A stretch of DNA of 64,000 nt from Paludisphaera mucosa (GCF_029589435.1 NZ_JARRAG010000001.1:2036808-2100807); one strand, 5' to 3'; counted from the first letter of the stretch, positions 33,411 to 44,877 are shown. Numbers and translations: made by a program. The notes: a model not told the origin generated them from the letters alone.

Positions 33411-34196
33411 ATGAGACGATTCGCCGTGATCCTGCCGGCCGCAGGCCGCTCCACCCGCTTCGGGGACGCGAGACGCAAGAAGATCTACACCGACCTGGAG
33501 GGCCGCGCCGTCTGGCTGAGGTCGGTCCAGCCGTTCCTCAACAACCACGACGTGGGCCAGATCATCGTCGCCATCGCCGAGGACGATCGCGAGATGTTCG
33601 AGAGCCGGTACCGCGACAACGTCGCCTTGCTGGGTATCGACGTGGTCGTCGGCGGCGCCGAGCGGGCCGACACGGTCGCCGCCGCGCTCGCGCACGTGAA
33701 GGACTCGTGCGACTTCGTCGCGGTCCACGACGCCGCCCGGCCCTGCCTGACCGCGGCGCAGGTCGTCGCCGTATTCGCCCTCGCCGAGGAGCGCGGGGCG
33801 GCGATGCTGGCGGTCCCCGTCGCCGACACGATCAAGCGGGTCGAGGACGGCGTCGTGGTGGAGACCGTCTCGCGGGACGGCCTGTACCTCGCCCAGACGC
33901 CCCAGGTGTTCCGCCGCGACTGGCTCGTCGAGGCCTACGAGAAGCGGGATCGAACGGGCAAGGCGGCCACCGACGACGCCCGGCTCGTCGAGGCCCTCGG
34001 CCGGCCGATCGCGATCGTCGCCGGATCGGCGTTCAACCTCAAAATCACCACCCAAGACGACCTCAGGCTGGCCCGGGCGGTGCTGGCCGTCCAGGAGGAA
34101 GAGAGCTCGGGGTTCCACGAGCATCCCTTCCCCGAGGAGCAGGCGAAGTGGGAGGGCCAGCCGAAGATGAGGCCCTCCGACCTGTTCGAAAGCTGA
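33411..34196 (+). CDS. ispD: 2-C-methyl-D-erythritol 4-phosphate cytidylyltransferase
   Basis: This 261-residue CTP transferase belongs to the MEP isoprenoid pathway. The N-terminal nucleotide loop VILPAAGRSTRFG, the VHDAARPCLT motif and TPQVFRRDWL are diagnostic of IspD. The usual length is about 230; the extra 30 residues are a C-terminal acidic/proline tail. AAGGAGG stands just before the ATG. The stop abuts the stop of the convergent SGNH hydrolase with no base between. Isoprenoid units made here serve quinones, hopanoids and lipid carriers. Confidence 0.92.
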   Translation: MRRFAVILPAAGRSTRFGDARRKKIYTDLEGRAVWLRSVQPFLNNHDVGQIIVAIAEDDREMFESRYRDNVALLGIDVVVGGAERADTVAAALAHVKDSCDFVAVHDAARPCLTAAQVVAVFALAEERGAAMLAVPVADTIKRVEDGVVVETVSRDGLYLAQTPQVFRRDWLVEAYEKRDRTGKAATDDARLVEALGRPIAIVAGSAFNLKITTQDDLRLARAVLAVQEEESSGFHEHPFPEEQAKWEGQPKMRPSDLFES

Positions 34197-34937
34197 TCAG
34201 GGCTTCTCGCCCAGGAGCTTCCGGAGCGTCGGCTCGACGGCCTCGGCCCAAAGCTCGTAGCCCTTGCCGCTCAGGTGCAGATAGTCGGGCATGATCTCTT
34301 TCGAGATCGTATCGTCCTTCTCCAGGAACGACTTGCCGATGTCGAGGTAGAAGACCTTCTTGCCGTCGTCGAGCTTGGAGATCCGGGCGTTCACGTCCTG
34401 GAGCTTCTTGCGGGTCGCGTCGGGCTTCTGGCCCCTGGGGAAGACGCCCAGCACGAGGATCTTGGACTCCGGCAGCCGGGTCTTCAGCTCGGCGACGATG
34501 GCCTCGACCCCGGCCGCGATCTCGTCGGCCGAGCTGGAGGCGGAGTTGTTGGTGCCGATCATCAGCATCACGGCCTTGGGCTTGATGCCGTCGATCTCGC
34601 CGTTCTGAATCCGCCAGAGGACGTGCTGGGTCTGATCGCCGCCGATCCCCAGGTTGAGCGCCTTGCGGGGGGCGTAGTGCTTCTTCCAGACGTCGTTCCC
34701 GCCCCAGCCTTCGGTGATGGAATCGCCGAGGAAGAGCAGGTCCACGCCCTTCGCCTCGCGGGCCTTCTTGACCTCGCCCAGGTACGTCTCGTGCCGCTGC
34801 TTCCACCAGGCGTCGCCCCGGGGCGAAGGCGTGGCGGTGGGGGGGGCCTGGGCCAGGGCCGCCGCGGCGGGAGCGAACAGGAAGGCGCCCGCCAGGACCG
34901 CGACGAACCGATGAGCGTCGGACAGCTTGCGATACAT
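34197..34937 (-). CDS. Secreted SGNH/GDSL-family hydrolase
   Basis: This 246-residue exported esterase-type protein has a signal peptide of about 30 residues (hydrophobic VLAGAFLFAPAAAALAQA). All four SGNH blocks are present: FLGDSITEG with nucleophile S73, IGGDQT, IGTNNS and the C-terminal DYLHLSG with the Asp-His pair. This subgroup resembles platelet-activating-factor acetylhydrolase-type planctomycete proteins that deacetylate sugars or lipids. It is tail-to-tail with ispD. The substrate is unknown. Confidence 0.86.
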   Translation of the reverse strand: MYRKLSDAHRFVAVLAGAFLFAPAAAALAQAPPTATPSPRGDAWWKQRHETYLGEVKKAREAKGVDLLFLGDSITEGWGGNDVWKKHYAPRKALNLGIGGDQTQHVLWRIQNGEIDGIKPKAVMLMIGTNNSASSSADEIAAGVEAIVAELKTRLPESKILVLGVFPRGQKPDATRKKLQDVNARISKLDDGKKVFYLDIGKSFLEKDDTISKEIMPDYLHLSGKGYELWAEAVEPTLRKLLGEKP

Positions 34938-35035
34938 CTCGTGACCACCTCAGATTGGGAGGAGAGGGACGACGCCCCGCGGCGCCGTCGCCATGCCAGC
35001 CGCATCGTAAACCCGGCCGGGGCGCCGATCCAGGC

Positions 35036-35707
35036 TCAAGGCGTCCAGGGCCGGCCGAAGTGCTCGGCGTAGCAGACCTCCTCGATCCCGAACCGTCCGG
35101 GGAACGGCTTCTCGGACGCCGCGTACCCCAGCGCGACCAGGCAGCAGACCGAATGGTCGTCGGGCACGCCGAACTCGCGCCGCACGGCCTCGGCGTCGAA
35201 GCCTTCCATCGGGGCCGAGGCGACCCCCAGCGACTCGGCCGCCAGCATCAGCGTGGCCGCCGCGAGCATCGTCGAGCGGGTCGCCCAGAGGGCCCGGTCG
35301 GCGACGTCCCGCAAGCTCGAGGCCGCGCGGCCGCGGATCTCGGCGGCGCGTTCGGGCGTGCAGGCCCCGGCGTCGACCTGCATGGCGAGCATCGCCTCCA
35401 GGTGGGTGCGCTCGGGGTGGTGGTAGCCCAGCACCACCACGACGACCGGGGCCTGGCCGACCTTCGGCTGGTTGCGGGCGCAGGCCTGGAGCCGCCGCCG
35501 GTTGGCCGCGTCGCGGACGACCAGGAATCGCCAGGGCTGGAGGTTCAGCGACGACGGCGCGAGCGTCGCCAGGCCCAGGATGCGCTCCAGGAGCGCCGGC
35601 TCGACCGGCAGGTCCGGGTCGAACAGGGGCGACGCCCGGCGTCGCCGCGCGGCCTCCTCGACGGTGAGCGGGCGGGGGGCGGCGGGGTTCGGATTCGCGT
35701 CGGACAT
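35036..35707 (-). CDS. Nitroreductase-family flavoprotein
   Basis: This 223-residue FMN protein has RRRASPLFDP and LGLATLAPSSLNLQPWRFLVV at the N-terminus, the FMN-binding arginine and SSxNxQPW block, and LGVASAPMEGFD plus VALGYAASEKP at the C-terminus. It reduces nitro, quinone or enoate compounds with NAD(P)H. AGGAGG lies ten bases before the ATG at 35707. An arginine/proline-rich extension in the same frame upstream is not taken as coding. It is divergent from the DUF1080 gene. Confidence 0.85.
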   Translation of the reverse strand: MSDANPNPAAPRPLTVEEAARRRRASPLFDPDLPVEPALLERILGLATLAPSSLNLQPWRFLVVRDAANRRRLQACARNQPKVGQAPVVVVVLGYHHPERTHLEAMLAMQVDAGACTPERAAEIRGRAASSLRDVADRALWATRSTMLAAATLMLAAESLGVASAPMEGFDAEAVRREFGVPDDHSVCCLVALGYAASEKPFPGRFGIEEVCYAEHFGRPWTP

Positions 35708-35744
35708 GCGGCGGCGGCCTCCTGCGGCGGCGGGCGGCTGACTA

Positions 35745-35772
35745 CTGGCACGCCCCATCCCCCCGTTATAGA
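35745..35772 (+). promoter_or_regulatory. Candidate promoter of the DUF1080 gene
   Basis: CTGGCA (35745-35750), a 16-base spacer and TATAGA (35767-35772) lie 75 bases before the ATG in the short divergent spacer. Each box matches the sigma-70 consensus at four of six bases. Confidence 0.3.
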
Positions 35773-35847
35773 CTTGCAACTCGAACTCGGGAACCGCCCT
35801 CAGGGATTCCCGAGGCCCTTGGGTCGACAACCAGGAGAACGGCAACG

Positions 35848-36465
35848 ATGAAATCGCTCAATTGGACGCGCGGGGCGCTCTGCGCGCTCGCGATGACGGT
35901 CGGGACCGCGTCGCAGGCCGAGGAATGGACCCCCCTCTTCGACGGCAAGACCCTCAGCGGGTGGACGGTCGGCGGCGGCGGCGGCGAGACCAAGTGGGAG
36001 GTCAAGGACGGCATGATCGTCGGCTCGGGCAAGGCCTCGATGCTCTACAGCCCGAAGAAGTACAAGAACTTCAAGTACCGCGCCGAGGTGAAGATCAACG
36101 ACAAGGGGAACTCGGGCCTCTACTTCCGGTCGCCGACCAACACCGGCAACTTCGTCGACGGCTACGAGGCCCAGATCGACAGCACCCACTCCGACCCGAT
36201 CCGCACCGGCTCGCTCTACGGCTTCGTCCACATCTACAAGCGGCTCGTCCCGCCCGACACCTGGTTCACCTACGAGGTCGAGGTCGTCGACAAGGAATGG
36301 CGGGGCCGGAAGGCGCCGCACATCACGATCAAGGTCAACGGCGAAGAGTTGTTCATGTTCATGGACTTCGCGAACACCTTCAAGGAAGGCTACTTCGCCT
36401 TCCAGCAGCACGACCCGGGCAGCCGCATCGAGATCCGCAAGATCGAGGTCGTCGAACTGCCGTGA
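35848..36465 (+). CDS. DUF1080 / 3-keto-disaccharide hydrolase domain secreted protein
   Basis: This 205-residue exported protein has a signal peptide ending about ...GTASQAEE and then the DUF1080 concanavalin-like fold: WTPLFDGKTLSGWTV, WEVKDGMIVG, SGLYFRSP and a closing QQHDPGSRIEIRKIEV. Many planctomycete paralogues exist; the domain is now described as a 3-keto-glycoside hydrolase acting on oxidised disaccharides. AGGAGA stands before the ATG. The next gene, an APC permease, may have its own promoter overlapping this stop. Confidence 0.88.
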   Translation: MKSLNWTRGALCALAMTVGTASQAEEWTPLFDGKTLSGWTVGGGGGETKWEVKDGMIVGSGKASMLYSPKKYKNFKYRAEVKINDKGNSGLYFRSPTNTGNFVDGYEAQIDSTHSDPIRTGSLYGFVHIYKRLVPPDTWFTYEVEVVDKEWRGRKAPHITIKVNGEELFMFMDFANTFKEGYFAFQQHDPGSRIEIRKIEVVELP

Positions 36466-36491
36466 CGACGCGGGCGTGAATGTTGTATGAT
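36462..36491 (+). promoter_or_regulatory. Candidate promoter of the APC permease gene
   Basis: GTGACG (36462-36467) overlaps the DUF1080 stop; 18 bases later is TATGAT (36486-36491). The gene starts at 36644, giving a leader of about 145 bases. Both boxes and the spacing are identical to the element before the UDP-sugar decarboxylase gene. Confidence 0.4.
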
Positions 36492-36643
36492 CGTCGCGGG
36501 ACGCGGCTCCCCGGGGCCCCAAGGCCCTCTCCTCTCCCGCCGGGCCCCCCTTTCGGACCGCGTCTCCCCCGCCCGCCGGCCCCTCGCCGGCGGCGCGTCG
36601 AACAGCCCCCCAGCCAATCCCTGGATATGAGCGAGAGGACACG

Positions 36644-38233
36644 ATGGCGAATATGTGGGTCCGTAAATCCATCGCCGCGCTGAAGGCGGAGGCGGCGGCC
36701 AGCGAAGAGGGCGGCCTGAAACGCACCCTGACGGGCGTGAACCTGATCATGCTCGGCATCGGCGCCGTGATCGGGGCCGGCTTCTTCGGGCTGACGGGCG
36801 AGGCCTCGGCCAAGTACGCCGGGCCCGCGATCTCGCTGTCGTTCGTGCTGGGGGGGATCGTCTGCACCTTCGCCGGGCTCTGCTACGCCGAGATGGCCTC
36901 GACCGTCCCGGTCGCCGGCTCGGCCTACACCTACGCCTACGCCACGATGGGCGAGTTCATCGCCTGGCTGATCGGCTGGGACCTGATCCTCGAATACATG
37001 GTGGGCGCCACGACCGTCGCCATCAACTGGTCGGGCTACGTCGCCAGCTTCCTCCACGATCGCGGCCTCGACCTGCCGCCGCGGTTCCTCTCGTCCCCCG
37101 GGACCAAGATGATCGAGGTCCCCGACGACATCGCCGGCCGGCTCCACCTGAGGCACGGCTGGTCGATGCTCGACTCGGTCAAGGACCGGCTGATCGAGGC
37201 CGGCGTCGACTTCACGGGCTTCCCCCAGGTCGAGGCCCTGTTCAACGCCCCGGCCATGCTCATCGTGGCCCTGGTCACGGCCCTGCTCGTCGTCGGCGTC
37301 CAGGAGTCGGCCAAGGTCAACAACGTCATCGTCTTCATCAAGGTCTCGATCCTGATCCTGCTCATCGTCCTCGGCCTGCCGATGGTCGACACCAAAAACT
37401 GGGGCGGCTCCTACATCCAGCCCTCGGTCGGCCCCTGGTACAACTTCGAGTACGGCTGGAGCGGCGTGCTGCGGGCCGCGGGCCTGGTCTTCTTCGCCTA
37501 CATCGGCTTCGACGCCGTCTCGACGACCGCGCAGGAGGCCAAGAACCCCCAGCGCGACCTGCCCATCGGCATCATCGGCTCGCTGGTGATCTGCACGATC
37601 CTCTACTTCCTGGGCTCGATCGTGCTGACCGGCGTCGTGAACTACAAGCAGCTCCACGTGCCCGACCCGGTCGCCGTGGCCACCGACGCCATGAAGATGC
37701 CCTGGCTCTCGTTCTACGTGAAGATCGGGGCGATCATGGGGCTCAGCTCGGTGATCCTGGTCATGCTCATGAGCCAGCCCCGCATCTTCTACGCGATGTC
37801 GAAGGACGGCCTGCTGCCGGCCTTCGCCGCCAAGATCCACCCTCGGTTCCACACGCCGTACATCACGACGATCATCACCGGCCTGGTCGTCATGACGGCC
37901 GCCGCGATCCTGCCCCTGAGCGTCGCCGGCGAGTTGACCTCGATCGGCACCCTCTTCGCCTTCGCCATCGTCTCGGCCGGCACGCTCTACCTGCGGATCA
38001 CCCAGCCCGACGTCGAGCGGCCGTTCCGCGCCCCGGCCATCTGGTTCACCGCCCCCATGGGCATCCTCACCGCCGTCCTGCTGATGCTCCCCCTGCCCTT
38101 CGACACGTGGGTCCGTCTGATCGTCTGGATGGCGATCGGCCTGGTGATCTACTTCGTCTACGGCAAGAGCCACAGCGTGCTGGGCAACAACCCCCAGGAC
38201 ACCCTGGTCGGCGCCGGCGCCGGCGAGGCCTGA
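36644..38233 (+). CDS. APC-superfamily amino acid permease
   Basis: This 529-residue inner-membrane transporter has twelve or more hydrophobic segments. [19 protein letters not shown] is the substrate-binding first helix of cationic-amino-acid-transporter (CAT/YfnA-like) members, followed by ITLSF-like helix 2 and [20 protein letters not shown] in the middle. It is slightly long because of an external loop near residues 130-195. GAGAGGA precedes the ATG. The substrate, probably a basic or neutral amino acid taken up with protons, is inferred from family. Confidence 0.88.
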   Translation: MANMWVRKSIAALKAEAAASEEGGLKRTLTGVNLIMLGIGAVIGAGFFGLTGEASAKYAGPAISLSFVLGGIVCTFAGLCYAEMASTVPVAGSAYTYAYATMGEFIAWLIGWDLILEYMVGATTVAINWSGYVASFLHDRGLDLPPRFLSSPGTKMIEVPDDIAGRLHLRHGWSMLDSVKDRLIEAGVDFTGFPQVEALFNAPAMLIVALVTALLVVGVQESAKVNNVIVFIKVSILILLIVLGLPMVDTKNWGGSYIQPSVGPWYNFEYGWSGVLRAAGLVFFAYIGFDAVSTTAQEAKNPQRDLPIGIIGSLVICTILYFLGSIVLTGVVNYKQLHVPDPVAVATDAMKMPWLSFYVKIGAIMGLSSVILVMLMSQPRIFYAMSKDGLLPAFAAKIHPRFHTPYITTIITGLVVMTAAAILPLSVAGELTSIGTLFAFAIVSAGTLYLRITQPDVERPFRAPAIWFTAPMGILTAVLLMLPLPFDTWVRLIVWMAIGLVIYFVYGKSHSVLGNNPQDTLVGAGAGEA

Positions 38234-38242
38234 TCCCGCCCG

Positions 38243-38275
38243 GGACCGCCTCTCTCGGAACGGGGGAGGCGGTCC
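38243..38275 (+). terminator. Hairpin after the APC permease gene
   Basis: GGACCGCCTC (38243-38252) pairs perfectly with 38266-38275 across a 13-base loop, beginning ten bases after the stop. There is no T-run. Confidence 0.5.
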
Positions 38276-38417
38276 TGCCCGGCCGACCGGAGATCGGGTT
38301 CGGATTGGGTCCGTGCGCGCCGGACGACCAAGGAAGCCGATCGACGCAATCCGTTACGTTGTTTCGATTTCCATTCGATTTTCGGCGTCAGGATTTGGCT
38401 TCGCTCGTCCTATTTTT

Positions 38418-38451
38418 TTCTCAAAACGGCCTCTCGCCGCCGGTTTGAGAA
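38418..38451. other. AT-ended dyad in the convergent permease/cstA spacer
   Basis: A 13-base arm (38418-38430) pairs with 38439-38451 at 12 of 13 positions. A run of seven T lies at its left edge on the plus strand, so polarity is wrong for an intrinsic terminator on either strand, though the stem could still mark transcript ends. The rest of the 328-base spacer holds no gene. Confidence 0.35.
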
Positions 38452-38561
38452 GTCGCTAGGGCGGCCTCGGCGCGCAGGCCTCCTGTCGAGAGCATGGGCC
38501 CGAAACGCGCGTTGGGGAGCGAATTCGGGGGGCGACGCCGCCGTCGCCGACGGCCTGAGCG

Positions 38562-40744
<2,183 letters not shown>

Positions 40745-40745
<1 letters not shown>

Positions 40746-41110
40746 CAGCCTGGGCCCTTACGTCGTTTCGTCTTGTAGCCGAACTTCTGGAGGGCTCGCT
40801 CGGCCGCGTCGCGGCGGTCGCCCTGGAGCTCGATCCGGCCGTCCTTGTACGTGCCGCCGGTCCCGCAGGCGGTCTTCAGCAGGCTCGTCAGCTCTTCCAA
40901 ATCATTACCTTCGGGGTCAAGCTCCGACACGAGGGTCACGAGCTTCCCCTTGGGCCGCTTGTCCAGGGCCACGCGGGCCGTCTGGTCCGCGGGCGGGATC
41001 CGGACGCGTTCCACGGGCCTGGGCGGGCAGGCGCACTCGGACTCCAGGCGGCCGCAGGTCTCGCAGACGGGCGGGCGGTCCCAGGGGGTCCCGGCGAACA
41101 GTCGAGTCAC
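40745..41110 (-). CDS. SUI1/eIF1-like translation factor (YciH type)
   Basis: This 121-residue protein has a C-terminal SUI1 domain: KLVTLVSELDPEG, LTSLLKTACGTGGTYKDG and RIELQGDRRDAAERALQKFGY. The segment CGTGGT is the family hallmark. The N-terminus has a cysteine cluster (CETCGRLESECACP), probably a zinc knuckle, as in some YciH proteins. These proteins affect start-codon discrimination on the 30S subunit. The start is GTG, ten bases after the DinB stop. Direct overlap with cstA is unexpected functionally. Confidence 0.86.
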
Positions 41111-41120
41111 GCGGCGGACC

Positions 41121-41624
41121 TCACACGATGGGATAGGTATACCGCGGCTGGATCGCGACGCCCAGGTTCGCCCGCTTGCCGTACAGGAATTTCAGGTGGT
41201 AGTCGAGGTGGCCGACGTACATAGCGACCAGCTCGGCCAGCGTCACCCGGCCCTTCTCGGTGTGGTTCCCCGCCCGCGCGAAGTCGGCGTCGGTGCAGTT
41301 GCGGAGGATGCGCTCGGTCCATCGCCGGTTGGCGGCGAAGAGGGCGACGGCCTGGTCGAGCGGGGCCTCCTGCATGCGGAGCCGGTCGTTCCAGGCGTTC
41401 TCGTCGTAGGCGAGCAGCGTGGGCTCGGGCTCGGCGATCACCCGCTTCATCCGGTCGCTGGCGACGGCGTCGCTGTCGGCCAGGTGGGAGACCAGCTCGG
41501 CCAGGCTCCACAGCCCGGGGCCGGGGCGGGCCCGGAGGTGCTCCTCGCTCAGGCCGTAGACGGCGTATTCGAGCGTCGAGGGGCCCAGGGCGTAGCGATC
41601 GATCAAGTCGGTTGCGGCGCTCAT
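41121..41624 (-). CDS. DinB-family four-helix protein
   Basis: This 167-residue protein has a DinB/DUF664-like helical bundle: LIDRYALGPSTLEYAVYGLSEEHL, WSLAELVSHLADSD with the metal histidine, and AMYVGHLDYHLKFL with the HxxxH pair near residue 145. Such proteins bind a divalent metal and many transfer bacillithiol or mycothiol or handle thiols; the true substrate is unknown. The ATG overlaps the stop of the preceding 175-residue gene (ATGA), indicating co-expression. Confidence 0.8.
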   Translation of the reverse strand: MSAATDLIDRYALGPSTLEYAVYGLSEEHLRARPGPGLWSLAELVSHLADSDAVASDRMKRVIAEPEPTLLAYDENAWNDRLRMQEAPLDQAVALFAANRRWTERILRNCTDADFARAGNHTEKGRVTLAELVAMYVGHLDYHLKFLYGKRANLGVAIQPRYTYPIV

Positions 41625-42148
41625 GACTTGGGGGCTCGCTTGGTGTTGGTTTTCCCGTCGGCTTCGGCCGGCGACCGCCGCCAGATGGAAAGCTGGGGAT
41701 GGCTGTATTCGACGAACCAGATCTCCTCCTCGACCCCGAGTTCCTGCGCGAACCTGCGGGCGACGAGGTGGTTGACGACCTCCAGCGAGACGCCCAGTAT
41801 GTCGGCCCCGCCTTCGCCCTCGTCGCCGGGGTTGTGGAAGATGAAGCGGATCACGATCACCCGCTCGTCGATCGGCCCCTGCGCCGAGAGGTAGCGGCCG
41901 TCCATCTCGTAGATGGAATAGCCGCGGCTGGCCTGGCACAGGGACGTGATCCAGCGGGCCTCGTCGAAGCCCGGCTCCTTGCGGCGGCGGGCGATCGACT
42001 GCTTGACGAACGGCACCCGGCGGATCGCCCGCTCGTCGAATAGGTCTTCGAGGACTTCCTGGATCTTGCCGAAGTAGCCGATCTTCTTCGGCAGGATGAC
42101 CTCGTAGATCCGGGCGGGCTTCGGCCCTTGCAATCGGTAGCTGGCCAT
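41621..42148 (-). CDS. Uncharacterised 175-residue protein
   Basis: This soluble protein has no signal peptide or membrane segment. It has mixed alpha/beta character, with IYEVILPKKIGYFGKIQEVLE near the start, a central YSIYEMDGRYLSAQG and a basic tail. I recognise no domain. It is translationally coupled to the DinB gene by a four-base overlap and follows the glycosylase gene after 51 bases, so it belongs to the long minus-strand operon. Composition and codon use match its neighbours, so it is probably real. Confidence 0.65.
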   Translation of the reverse strand: MASYRLQGPKPARIYEVILPKKIGYFGKIQEVLEDLFDERAIRRVPFVKQSIARRRKEPGFDEARWITSLCQASRGYSIYEMDGRYLSAQGPIDERVIVIRFIFHNPGDEGEGGADILGVSLEVVNHLVARRFAQELGVEEEIWFVEYSHPQLSIWRRSPAEADGKTNTKRAPKS

Positions 42149-42199
42149 GCCCTGCCCTTCGGCGACGGACGACCGGACGGACGCGACGGCCGGCGACGG

Positions 42200-42889
42200 T
42201 CAGCCGTCGGCCGGGATCGGACCGCCCTCGGGTAAGACGACCTTCAAGGGGCAAGGTTCGCAGCGCGGGCCCGAAGGCTTGCAGAAACGGCGGCCGACAT
42301 CCGACAGCACCCGCGACGCCGCCGCCAGGGCCCCCGGGTCGCGCTCCGCCGCTTCGATCAGGAGGTGCGACGCCTCGTCGTAGTCGACGGTCGGGTCGAT
42401 CCAGCCGTGGCGGACGAGGATGCGGTAGGTCGCCCGATCCACGGGATACGTCGCCGCGCCGAAGACGTGCAGGGCGATGGCGTCGGCCGTGGCGCGGCCC
42501 ACGCCGTTGATCGCGGCCAGCTCGTCGGCGTACGTCGAGGGCGGGTCGTCCCCCGGGGCGGGCTCGCGTTCCAGTTCGTCGCGGCGGCCCCGATACCAGT
42601 CGGCGACCCGTTGCAGCAGGCGGACGGCCTTGGGGTTCGCCTCGACGCGGGCGTCGCGCAGGGCGTCGACGACCTCGGCGAGGGGCGAGGTCGCCAGCGC
42701 CTCGGGGTCGAGCAGGCCCGCCTCGTCGAGCGCGGAAGCCAGCCGATCGCCGCGCCCGGAGGCGAGGCTGCCGGACGCCGCGAACGCGATCAGGGCCTCG
42801 AACCGCGAAGGCCCCGGCGGCGGGACGGCCCGGCCGGCGGCGGCCGACGTCCGGGCGATCGTCGGGAAGGCTGCGCTCAGGGAGGGCAT
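42200..42889 (-). CDS. HhH-GPD DNA glycosylase of the MagIII/endonuclease III-related type
   Basis: This 229-residue protein has the helix-hairpin-helix AINGVGRATADAIALHVFG and catalytic D151 in YPVDRATYRILVRHGW. The lysine that makes endonuclease III a lyase is alanine here (A133), so it should be a monofunctional glycosylase. The iron-sulfur loop has C203, C210 and C213 in Endo III spacing, but the fourth position (219) is leucine, so the cluster is probably absent or altered. MagIII enzymes, which remove 3-methyladenine, share these losses. The ATG at 42889 begins the frame. It lies between rpsT and an unknown gene. Confidence 0.78.
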   Translation of the reverse strand: MPSLSAAFPTIARTSAAAGRAVPPPGPSRFEALIAFAASGSLASGRGDRLASALDEAGLLDPEALATSPLAEVVDALRDARVEANPKAVRLLQRVADWYRGRRDELEREPAPGDDPPSTYADELAAINGVGRATADAIALHVFGAATYPVDRATYRILVRHGWIDPTVDYDEASHLLIEAAERDPGALAAASRVLSDVGRRFCKPSGPRCEPCPLKVVLPEGGPIPADG

Positions 42890-42926
42890 CCCGGGGACCT
42901 CCGCGACGGTCGCCGATCGGGTCGAA

Positions 42927-43211
42927 TCAGGACGTCTGCTTGGCCTTCTCGAGCGCCGCCTTGTACTCGCGGGCGAGCTTGCTCTTGCGGCGGGCGGCGG
43001 TGTTCGGGTGCAGGACCCGGCGGGCGCCCGCCTTGTCGATCTTGGCGACGGCGGCGCGGAACTGGGTCTCGGCCGCGTCGAAGTCCTTCTCGGCGACGGT
43101 CGCCAGCGCCTTCCGGGCGGAGGTCTTGACGATCTTCTTGGCGATGCGGTTGTGCAGCCGCTTCTTGGCGCTCTGGCGCAGCCGCTTGGCGGCCGATTTG
43201 GTCGTTGGCAT
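42927..43211 (-). CDS. rpsT: 30S ribosomal protein S20
   Basis: This 94-residue, strongly basic helical protein has the S20 order: MPTTKSAAKRLRQSAKKRLHN, IAKKIVKTSARKAL, and GARRVLHPNTAARRKSKL near the end. It binds 16S rRNA early in small-subunit assembly. S20 autoregulates its own translation in other bacteria, which could apply here given a weak ribosome site. It is followed after 37 bases by the glycosylase gene. Confidence 0.95.
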   Translation of the reverse strand: MPTTKSAAKRLRQSAKKRLHNRIAKKIVKTSARKALATVAEKDFDAAETQFRAAVAKIDKAGARRVLHPNTAARRKSKLAREYKAALEKAKQTS

Positions 43212-43260
43212 GGGTCCCTGGATCTTCCCGCGGGGTGACGAAGCGAAACGAGGCCCGCCC

Positions 43261-43277
43261 GCGCCGGCGGCCGGCGC
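43261..43277. terminator. Small GC hairpin between the TPR gene and rpsT
   Basis: GCGCCGG pairs perfectly with CCGGCGC around CGG, inside an outer weaker GCCCG/CGGGC match. It may end the TPR transcript or be part of the rpsT leader; there is no T-run. Confidence 0.3.
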
Positions 43278-43339
43278 CGAGGACGGGCTTCCTGTCAGGT
43301 CGGCCTACTCGAAGCGAAACTGTACCATGAACCGCGATT

Positions 43340-44719
43340 TCAGTTCAAGTTGCGAAGTCGCTGGGCGACGTCGCGGTAGGTGTAGTCGTTGGCGGCCACC
43401 TCGTTGTAATGCTCCTCGGCCGCTTCCATGTTGCCCAGCGACTCGTTGACGCGGCCGAGCTGGTAATGGATGGCGTTGAAGCTGGCGGTGTCGCCCTCTT
43501 CCATGGCCTTGAGGGCCTCTTGATAGGTCCGCTCGGCCAGCTTGCCGCGGCCGTCGGCCTCGAAGCTCATGCCGGCCTGCAACAGGGCCTGGACCTTCAG
43601 GTTCGGGCTCCCCTTGGCGAGCTGGAACTCGCCGATGGCCTCGCCGTGCTTGCCGTCGCGGGCCAGGCAGAGGCCGAGCTGGAAGTGGAGGTTGTGGTCT
43701 TCCGGGCTCAGGGCGATCCGGCGGCGGTACTCCTTGATCTCGTAGTCCAGGAGCATCCGCGAGATCTGTTCGAGCTTGGCCTTCGAGGTGACGTCGGTCG
43801 GGTCGTCGTCGACGCGCTTGGTCAGGGCTTCCATGGCCCGCTTGAGGCGGGTCGTCTGGACCTCGAAGTAGTTCTGCAAAAGCATGGCGTCCTTGGGGAC
43901 GGCCTTGAGGCCGGCGCCGAGGATCTTCTCGGCGTGCTCGAACTGGCTGCGCTTGCGGAAGATCTCGGCCAGCTCGATGTACGGCCAGACCGCCTTGGGA
44001 TCCTTCTGGATCTCCTTGTGCAGGCGCTCCTCCGGCGACATCTTCTCCTGCTTGAGCCGCTCCAGGTCGGCGGCGACGTCGGCGGCGGTGTCCTTCGGGT
44101 CTTCCTTCCTGTCGATCTGGTCCTCGTACTTGGCCCGCTTGATCGTGGCGCTGGCGGAGAGGCCGTTGATCTTGCGGTTGGCCTCGTCGTCGTAGGGGTC
44201 GATCTTCTTGACGGCCTCCCAGGCGGCGATGGCCTTGGGCCAAGACTCGCACAGCTCGTGGACGTGGGCGGCGTGGCGGTGGAACTCCGCGTCCTTGCCG
44301 ACCTCGCTCTGGACCGACTCCAGGTACCACTGGGCCAGCGGGAAGAAGTCGAGCCGCTCGGCCGCCTCGGACGCCTCTCGCGCGGCGGTGACGTCCCAGG
44401 GGTTGTTGGTGAAGGCCTCCTCGCAGATCTCGAGGGCCGTCGTGTACCTTTCCTTGCCGCGGGCGGAGCGGGCGCGCATGTGGATCGGCTTGTTCGTCAT
44501 GCCGACGAGCCGGCCGACCTTCGACGGCTCGTTCTGGAACTTGCGCCGCTGGGCGCCGCGCAAGGCCTGCCGGAACGTCAGGTTGTCCGGGGCCAGCTTG
44601 CAGGCCTGCTTGTACATGTCGACGGCGTAGTCCAAATTGGACTTGAGCGCGGCGTCGTTGCCGTATTGGAAGAAGGTGCGGGCCTTCGAGAGATCCTGGG
44701 GATCCGACTCCGGTGGCAT
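43340..44719 (-). CDS. Tetratricopeptide-repeat protein
   Basis: This 459-residue soluble protein is built from helical TPR units across most of its length, for example DYAVDMYKQACKLAPDN at residues 28-45, YTTALEICEEAFTNNP, AVWPYIELAEIFRKRSQ, LHFQLGLCLARDGKHGEA and NMEAAEEHYNEVAANDY. A charged, possibly coiled stretch rich in Lys/Glu lies about 185-235. It has no signal peptide, so it is cytoplasmic. TPR arrays bind partner proteins; the partner is unknown. It heads the minus-strand run that leads to rpsT and cstA. Confidence 0.88.
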   Translation of the reverse strand: MPPESDPQDLSKARTFFQYGNDAALKSNLDYAVDMYKQACKLAPDNLTFRQALRGAQRRKFQNEPSKVGRLVGMTNKPIHMRARSARGKERYTTALEICEEAFTNNPWDVTAAREASEAAERLDFFPLAQWYLESVQSEVGKDAEFHRHAAHVHELCESWPKAIAAWEAVKKIDPYDDEANRKINGLSASATIKRAKYEDQIDRKEDPKDTAADVAADLERLKQEKMSPEERLHKEIQKDPKAVWPYIELAEIFRKRSQFEHAEKILGAGLKAVPKDAMLLQNYFEVQTTRLKRAMEALTKRVDDDPTDVTSKAKLEQISRMLLDYEIKEYRRRIALSPEDHNLHFQLGLCLARDGKHGEAIGEFQLAKGSPNLKVQALLQAGMSFEADGRGKLAERTYQEALKAMEEGDTASFNAIHYQLGRVNESLGNMEAAEEHYNEVAANDYTYRDVAQRLRNLN

Positions 44720-44877
44720 CGAGAGTGCTCCTCACCAAGCCGAGGATACACGGCGGCGGTGGACTTGAAGCTTGAGGATGGTCGTTTCGCCCTTCATTCT
44801 ACTGGATCGCCGCACGCCCCACCACTGCCAGATGGACCGAGCACGCCCGGAACCGAACCCGAGAGGACCGGAACGAC

